Made by a program: the position numbers and the translations under genes | Source of the DNA: Planctomycetaceae bacterium | Lineage (GTDB): Bacteria; Planctomycetota; Planctomycetia; Pirellulales; JAEUIK01 | Assembly (NCBI GenBank): GCA_016793185.1 | Contig: JAEUIK010000457.1 | Coordinates: forward strand, 1 to 17,646 | Reading direction: 5' to 3' | Length of the DNA: 17,646 nucleotides | Notes under the pieces: model-generated | Database searches by the model: none | The model's input: only the letters and a program-made list of their open reading frames with translations | What the model was told of the DNA's origin: nothing | Part shown: one piece after another, positions 13,853-17,646 of the stretch | Layout: each line of letters starts with the position of its first letter | How positions within the stretch are numbered: position 1 is the stretch's first letter

Positions 13853-15787
13853 CTACCTCTCCTTCTCCCTCTTCGAGTCATCCAACGGCACGATCACCAG
13901 CTTGCCGTTCTTGAACTTGACGTGTTCCTTGATCAGACTCGCGGCGAAGGGTGCGAAGTCCTGCATGTCGTCCAACGCGATCTGGATGCCGCACAGGCAC
14001 ATTTCGTCGGTCGACTCCTGGCCGTAGCGGACGGTCGTCAGCTCCTGATAGGGATTACGAGGGTTCGTCTTCGTGTTGTCGAAATAGCCCTCGACGAGGA
14101 TCTCGGTCCCTTTGGGCAGCCGGATCGGCGCGGCAAAGTGGTACTCTCCCTGCCAGTTGAAATCCCAATCCTTGATCCAGACCAGCGGGATCGGATCGGT
14201 TTGGCCGGGGACCTTGGCCGTCACCCGCATCTCGCGCCCCGGGTAGTGCATGTGCGGCGTGGCACTTAGCGCCGTGGCATCGATCGGCAGCACGTACGAC
14301 TTGGCGATGCGAAAGTCCTTTGCGTCGGGCGGAATCTCGATGTCGGTCTGTGTGACTGGAATGGTGGTCACTGGACCCGTCGCGGCCTTGGGCGCCAGGT
14401 GCAAACCAATTTGCGAGCGATCGGTCTCGGGTTTGCCCGACGGGTAGTAGTGCATCATCAAGGCGATCACGCTGCCGCGCGGCACGAGCAGCGAGAGCCC
14501 TTCGGGCAGCTTGCGGGGAACGCCACCCGGGATCCAGTTCCCCAGGTATCCGGCCGGCGGAAAGCCGGGGCCGCCGAAGTTCGTATAGCCCGGACCGGGA
14601 TCCGCGGCATCGCGCTGGCGGGACATGCCCGAGATGTCGAGAAATGCAATCGAGTGATGCACGACGCGCGGATTCCCAGGACGGAACTCGAAGCCTACCA
14701 CGTCGGTCCCAGGGGGAAGCTTGAAGGGGAGTACAAACCAGCGGAGGAGATCGGGACCGTCGGCCGGGATTTCGAACGGCTCGGGCATCTCGACGATCAG
14801 GTCGGGCGTGCCCAACTGCCAGCCGTCGGCAAACTTTGGCAGCGGCGGCAGGTCGAAAGGATCCCCCTCGAGCGCGCCTCCCTGGGCCCAGGCCGCGAAC
14901 AGCTCGAGCTGCCGGGTGGTTAGCCGCCGCTCGGCGACAAAATGATTGAACCCCGGCTCCGCTTTCCAGGGAGGCATGTAACGCGTGCGCACGACTTCTG
15001 CCAGTTGTTCGGCTCGTTTGGCACAATCGCTGTAGCTGGTCAGCGAGAACGGCGCGACTTCCCCCTCTCGGTGGCAACTGGCGCAGTGATTCCAGACCAG
15101 CGGAGCCACATCACGGGCGAACGTCACCGGGCTGGCTTTGCCGTTGGCGCGCCGGTCGCTCAGCGCCTCGAAGCGGCAGCCGACCGGTTCGGTGCGCGCG
15201 GGCGAGGGGGCACGTCCTTCGAGAGCCGCATCAATGGCCCGCCGCAGGTCGTGGCTGGCGACGACGCTGCGTTGCTTGCCGAGCGATTCAAAGCGATCGT
15301 CGATCCGGCCGCGGTATCTCAGCCCGTCGTCCGCCGCCAGCAAGAAAGCTTCGGGCGTGTGTGTCGGCTTCAGGATCGAAGCCAGCTCGAGCGAGGCGTC
15401 GAACAACAGCGGAAACTCGAGACGGTAGTCGCGTTCGAACTGAATCGCCCGCGTCCGCGTGATGGTCGAGTCGGCCAGGATGCCGTAGAAGCGAATTCCG
15501 CGATCGCGATAGCGCAGCGCCAGTTCGTTGAGCGTGGGAACGTACTTGCAGGCGATCGGGCATTCGGGCGAGAGAAAGACGAAGACCTGGCCCTGCACAT
15601 CTCCCCGACATTCGAGGCGATGAAGTTCGCCGGTAGCCGAAATGCCGATCGGGCGATCGTTCGCGGGAAACTGGGCTGGCGGAGCGGCTCCGTGGTCGTC
15701 GGCCTGTGCGCAATCGGGCCTGCCGGCCAGCGCACAGTAAGCCAGCCAGGTCGCAGCGATTCCCACGATGGCCGCGTAACGAGACAT
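13853..15787 (-). CDS. Exported redoxin-cytochrome c-copper type II (PHM/DBM-like) monooxygenase fusion
   Basis: A 644-residue multidomain periplasmic protein. In order: signal peptide (1-29, cleavage probably after CAQA); thioredoxin-fold redoxin domain (about 40-195) with SPECPIACKYVP giving Cys76 and Cys80; a short cytochrome c-like region (about 218-310) with CASCH (Cys235, Cys238, His239) and a possible distal Met271 in YMPPWK; and a copper type II monooxygenase module (about 325-620). The copper ligands of peptidylglycine hydroxylase/dopamine hydroxylase can be matched one by one: His377-His378 (VVHHSI) and His446 (MMHYYPSG) for the first copper; His512 and His514 (TPHMHYPG) and Met596 (TDEMC) for the second. 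So it probably binds two coppers and one heme and could hydroxylate or oxidise a C-H bond, with heme and thiols as electron inputs in place of ascorbate. The substrate is unknown. Leftward; 109 bp separate it from the acetyltransferase gene. Confidence 0.88.
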   Translation of the reverse strand: MSRYAAIVGIAATWLAYCALAGRPDCAQADDHGAAPPAQFPANDRPIGISATGELHRLECRGDVQGQVFVFLSPECPIACKYVPTLNELALRYRDRGIRFYGILADSTITRTRAIQFERDYRLEFPLLFDASLELASILKPTHTPEAFLLAADDGLRYRGRIDDRFESLGKQRSVVASHDLRRAIDAALEGRAPSPARTEPVGCRFEALSDRRANGKASPVTFARDVAPLVWNHCASCHREGEVAPFSLTSYSDCAKRAEQLAEVVRTRYMPPWKAEPGFNHFVAERRLTTRQLELFAAWAQGGALEGDPFDLPPLPKFADGWQLGTPDLIVEMPEPFEIPADGPDLLRWFVLPFKLPPGTDVVGFEFRPGNPRVVHHSIAFLDISGMSRQRDAADPGPGYTNFGGPGFPPAGYLGNWIPGGVPRKLPEGLSLLVPRGSVIALMMHYYPSGKPETDRSQIGLHLAPKAATGPVTTIPVTQTDIEIPPDAKDFRIAKSYVLPIDATALSATPHMHYPGREMRVTAKVPGQTDPIPLVWIKDWDFNWQGEYHFAAPIRLPKGTEILVEGYFDNTKTNPRNPYQELTTVRYGQESTDEMCLCGIQIALDDMQDFAPFAASLIKEHVKFKNGKLVIVPLDDSKREKER

Positions 15788-15799
15788 GGAGCCGGCTCC
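15788..15799 (-). promoter_or_regulatory. Palindrome covering the ribosome-binding site of the redoxin-copper protein gene
   Basis: GGAGCCGGCTCC, a perfect 12-bp palindrome, abuts the ATG. Its first four bases (GGAG, with a further G before) are the Shine-Dalgarno at 8-base spacing, and they can pair with CTCC just before the start codon around a CCGG loop. Such a small stem could slow initiation. No known riboswitch class is recognised here. Confidence 0.35.
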
Positions 15800-15896
15800 C
15801 GATGCAGAGTTTTCGCCCGATTCCGCCTCAAAGCGGCTCCAGCATACTCCGAATCGAGACTGCCGGAAAACGCCAGGCCCGATCGGACTCGCCGGT

Positions 15897-16421
15897 TTAT
15901 TGGGGACCGCCGCGATCCACGCGGTAGACCACCAGCTTGGGATCGGCCCAGGGACATTCGCTGGGGGTCATGCCCAGCCGTTCCATCACGCGGACCGAAT
16001 CTCGATTGGGCGCGTCAGTCGATGCCCAAACGGTCTGGAAGCCAAGTCGAGTGAAAGCGTCGTCGATGACCGCCAGCGCGGCCTCGGTAGCCAGACCTTG
16101 TCCCCACCACCGCGGGTCGAGTCCATACATCAACTCGGGCTGCCGCGCTGCGGCGTCGAGCCAGCGCAACCCGGCGAATCCGATGAGTTCGTCGGGCGCC
16201 GCCAGTCGACGAATCGTCCACTGCGTGACTCCCGTAGCCTTGGCGACCTCGAGCGCCTCCACCAGAAACGTGCGGGCTTCGTCGCGTGAGATCGCCCGGT
16301 CATCGAGCAAGTAGCGGCGGACGGCGGGGTCGACCCACAGTTGATGCAGCGCGTCGAGATCCTCTTCGCGCCAAGGGACGAGCTTCAGACGCGGCGTCGT
16401 GAGTGTCGGCAAAGAATGCAT
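15897..16421 (-). CDS. GNAT-family N-acetyltransferase (RimJ/RimL-like)
   Basis: Acetyl-CoA-dependent N-acetyltransferase, 174 residues, the usual size for the Acetyltransf_3 group. It opens LTTPRLKLVPWREEDLDAL (7-25), the common RimJ/RimL start. Motif A, the acetyl-CoA pyrophosphate loop, is RWWGQGLATEA (104-114), and motif B is NRDSVRVMERLGM (139-151). ELIGFAGLRWL (78-88) is the beta-strand motif before the acetyl-CoA site. Such enzymes modify ribosomal proteins, other proteins or small amines; nothing in the sequence fixes the substrate. The ATG has no good ribosome-binding sequence. It lies 103 bp downstream of the methyltransferase gene with a small hairpin in between, and 109 bp upstream of the redoxin-copper protein gene. 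Confidence 0.88.
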   Translation of the reverse strand: MHSLPTLTTPRLKLVPWREEDLDALHQLWVDPAVRRYLLDDRAISRDEARTFLVEALEVAKATGVTQWTIRRLAAPDELIGFAGLRWLDAAARQPELMYGLDPRWWGQGLATEAALAVIDDAFTRLGFQTVWASTDAPNRDSVRVMERLGMTPSECPWADPKLVVYRVDRGGPQ

Positions 16422-16456
16422 GCGAGGCGATAAAGTGATGGGCCCAAATGCAAGGC

Positions 16457-16472
16457 TCTCCCTTGCGGGAGA
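16457..16472 (-). other. GNRA-capped hairpin between the methyltransferase and acetyltransferase genes
   Basis: On the leftward transcript: TCTCCC, loop GCAA, GGGAGA. This is a 6-bp stem with a GNRA-type tetraloop, lying about 50 bases after the methyltransferase stop and about 36 before the acetyltransferase start. No U-tract follows, so termination would be partial at best; it could be a message-stability element. Short stems of this CTCTCCC/GGGAGA kind recur in intergenic DNA of many bacteria, so copies elsewhere in the genome are plausible but not checkable here. Confidence 0.35.
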
Positions 16473-16524
16473 AACGACCGTTGCAACAGTCCTGGCCGCC
16501 CGGAACTCGGATTACCCCAGGCTG

Positions 16525-17295
16525 CTAGCTCCGGCGGCCCCACATCAAGATGCGTTGGTACGGAAAAAAGCAGGGGCGCTCCGCGGGAAGCTCCGCCAGG
16601 AGCCGGCGGCGATATTCATCGAGGAACTCGGCAAAGGTCGCGCGATCGAGCCGATTCTCATAGGCGGTCAGCAGCGTTCCCTTGATCCATTCCACGGCAT
16701 CCTCGGGCCCAGGCAGTACATGCGGATAAATCTGCAGCCGCACGTTTGGTCGATCGAAGCCGAGTCGCCAGAAAAGCTCGGCGTAGGCGTCGGCCGAAGG
16801 GAGATCGAGCCGATGGATGAACCCGTCGAGCGTGGCCGCGAACCGGGGGAGCCGGGCGACTTCCTTCGCGACGCGGTGCACGCCGTGCTGCTCCATGGTG
16901 GGCACCTGCACGGCCAATTGCCCGCCGGGGTTCAGTCGCTCCGCAAGCCGGGCGAACAGGGTAGGGTGGTCCGGCAGCCATTGGAGGGCGGCGTTCGAAA
17001 AGATGACATCCCACTGCGGTTCGTCGGGAAGCGCGAGAATGTCACCCAACTCGAACCGCAGCCCCGCGGCCGTCTGCTGCTGGGCCGCGTGCAGCATCCG
17101 CGCCGAGCGATCGAGGCCGAGCGTCTCCGCCGCTCGACTGTGCGCGTGCAACTGCCGCGTCAGCTCGCCGGTACCGCAGCCGAGATCGAGGACGCGGCCC
17201 CCAGGGCAGGGCTCGACCAGCGCGATCAAGTCACGGCCGGGTTGGCTCCGTTCCTGCTTGAACAGGTCGTATTGAGCCGGGTTCCAGGTGTCCAT
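16525..17295 (-). CDS. tam: Trans-aconitate 2-methyltransferase-like SAM-dependent methyltransferase
   Basis: Cytoplasmic class I methyltransferase; Tam methylates trans-aconitate, an aconitase inhibitor formed spontaneously from cis-aconitate. At 256 residues it is close to E. coli Tam (about 252). It begins TWNPAQYDLFKQERSQPGRDL (split around 3-23), the Tam-type N-terminus. The SAM-binding loop is VLDLGCGTGEL (35-45), the ribose-contact acid is Asp62 (GLDRS), GDI is at 84-86, and SNAALQWLPDH (100-110) is a hallmark of the family. The C-terminal half has WIKGTLLTAYENRL (203-216), also Tam-like. The ATG follows a GGGGAA ribosome-binding sequence, and the gene starts 38 bp after the formyltransferase stop, so the two are probably co-transcribed. 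The name rests on similarity; another small carboxylic acid substrate is possible. Confidence 0.85.
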   Translation of the reverse strand: MDTWNPAQYDLFKQERSQPGRDLIALVEPCPGGRVLDLGCGTGELTRQLHAHSRAAETLGLDRSARMLHAAQQQTAAGLRFELGDILALPDEPQWDVIFSNAALQWLPDHPTLFARLAERLNPGGQLAVQVPTMEQHGVHRVAKEVARLPRFAATLDGFIHRLDLPSADAYAELFWRLGFDRPNVRLQIYPHVLPGPEDAVEWIKGTLLTAYENRLDRATFAEFLDEYRRRLLAELPAERPCFFPYQRILMWGRRS

Positions 17296-17333
17296 GCCAG
17301 GTTCCCCGCGCCAGCGCGGCTCGAGCCAAGTCC

Positions 17334-17646
17334 CTAGGCCGGTTGCTTTGCCGGATCGAGGTAGATGAAACTCTTGCCCAGCCGGCCGCCGTAGTTGCCG
17401 GCCGAGATCCGCAGCAGGCCGGGCGTCTCGACCGACGCGGCAATGGCCGCCTGCGTGGCGCGGACGATCGACGGCAGGTCGCGACCGTTGATGATGATCT
17501 CCATGATCGAGGTGACACCCTCGGGCACGCCCGAGTTCGCGCCGAGCTTGTCGCGGAGCGTGGGGCAGAACTTTTCGTAAGTGCTGGCGATCGAGAACGA
17601 GTACCGGCTGCCCGCCTTCGAACCGCTGGCAGCGACGCCCCCTGGG
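17334..17646 (-). CDS. ftr: Formylmethanofuran:tetrahydromethanopterin formyltransferase, C-terminal part (5' end outside window)
   Basis: Only the last 103 or so codons are present; the frame stays open to the window edge. The translation runs GGVAASGSKAGSRYSF, then STYEKFCPTLRDKLG, then VPEGVTSIMEIIINGRDL, and ends with RISAGNYGGRLGKSFIYLDP before the stop at 17334. The segment SKAGSRY...CPTLR...GVTSI.EI.ING and the closing ISAGNYGG.LG are the conserved C-terminus of Ftr/FhcD. This enzyme moves a formyl group between methanofuran-type and tetrahydromethanopterin carriers in one-carbon metabolism; in bacteria it works in the Fhc complex for formaldehyde oxidation. A GTG inside the frame at 17528 is not the start, because conserved sequence continues upstream. 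Other H4MPT-pathway genes may lie just past the right edge. Confidence 0.9.
   Translation of the reverse strand, partial: PGGVAASGSKAGSRYSFSIASTYEKFCPTLRDKLGANSGVPEGVTSIMEIIINGRDLPSIVRATQAAIAASVETPGLLRISAGNYGGRLGKSFIYLDPAKQPA

Noticed and set aside
1..17646. CRISPR arrays, tRNA or rRNA genes, insertion sequences, attachment sites, replication origin.
   Set aside because: No spaced direct repeats, cloverleaf-like segments, transposase motifs or terminal inverted repeats were seen on reading both strands; gaps between genes are all under about 200 bases.

Overview
The window is a GC-rich (roughly 64-66% by eye), gene-dense bacterial chromosome segment, most likely from a planctomycete of the Pirellula/Rhodopirellula type. 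The reasons are several sulfatase-class enzymes, a multidomain redoxin-cytochrome c-copper monooxygenase protein, and the end of a formylmethanofuran:tetrahydromethanopterin formyltransferase gene, which among bacteria is found mainly in methylotrophs and planctomycetes. The assignment is an inference from gene content. I see no tRNA, rRNA, insertion sequence or CRISPR array, and no gene-free stretch longer than about 200 bases.

Left block (1-7539): an acyl-CoA carboxylation pathway of the Liu (leucine/isovalerate) or Atu (acyclic terpene) type. An enoyl-CoA hydratase of the LiuC/AtuE kind (start outside the window) runs rightward into a bidirectional terminator. Facing it is a leftward operon: carboxyltransferase beta subunit, biotin carboxylase/biotin carrier alpha subunit, and an AtuA-family protein. 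An acyl-CoA dehydrogenase diverges rightward from a shared 182-bp control region. These supply the expected chemistry: dehydrogenation, biotin-dependent gamma-carboxylation, hydration. The lyase expected to finish the pathway is not in the window.

Middle block (7592-12903), all rightward: a secreted type III alkyl sulfatase (zinc metallo-beta-lactamase fold) 52 bp behind the acyl-CoA dehydrogenase, then a secreted formylglycine-type sulfatase and a Tat-exported PhoD-like phosphatase. The last two have their own good sigma-70-like promoters. This looks like an exported ester-scavenging set; the alkyl sulfatase could feed alcohol-derived acyl chains into the adjacent acyl-CoA pathway.

A small toxin-antitoxin pair (UPF0175 antitoxin plus DUF3368 PIN-like protein, 13022-13758) with visibly lower GC follows, probably acquired.

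Right block (13853-17646), all leftward: the end of the formyltransferase Ftr/FhcD, a trans-aconitate methyltransferase-like protein, a GNAT acetyltransferase, and a 644-residue exported protein combining a redoxin domain, a CxxCH heme site and a complete PHM/DBM-like two-copper monooxygenase domain. That last protein, and the uncharacterised substrate of the AtuA-linked carboxylase cluster, are the most interesting biology here.
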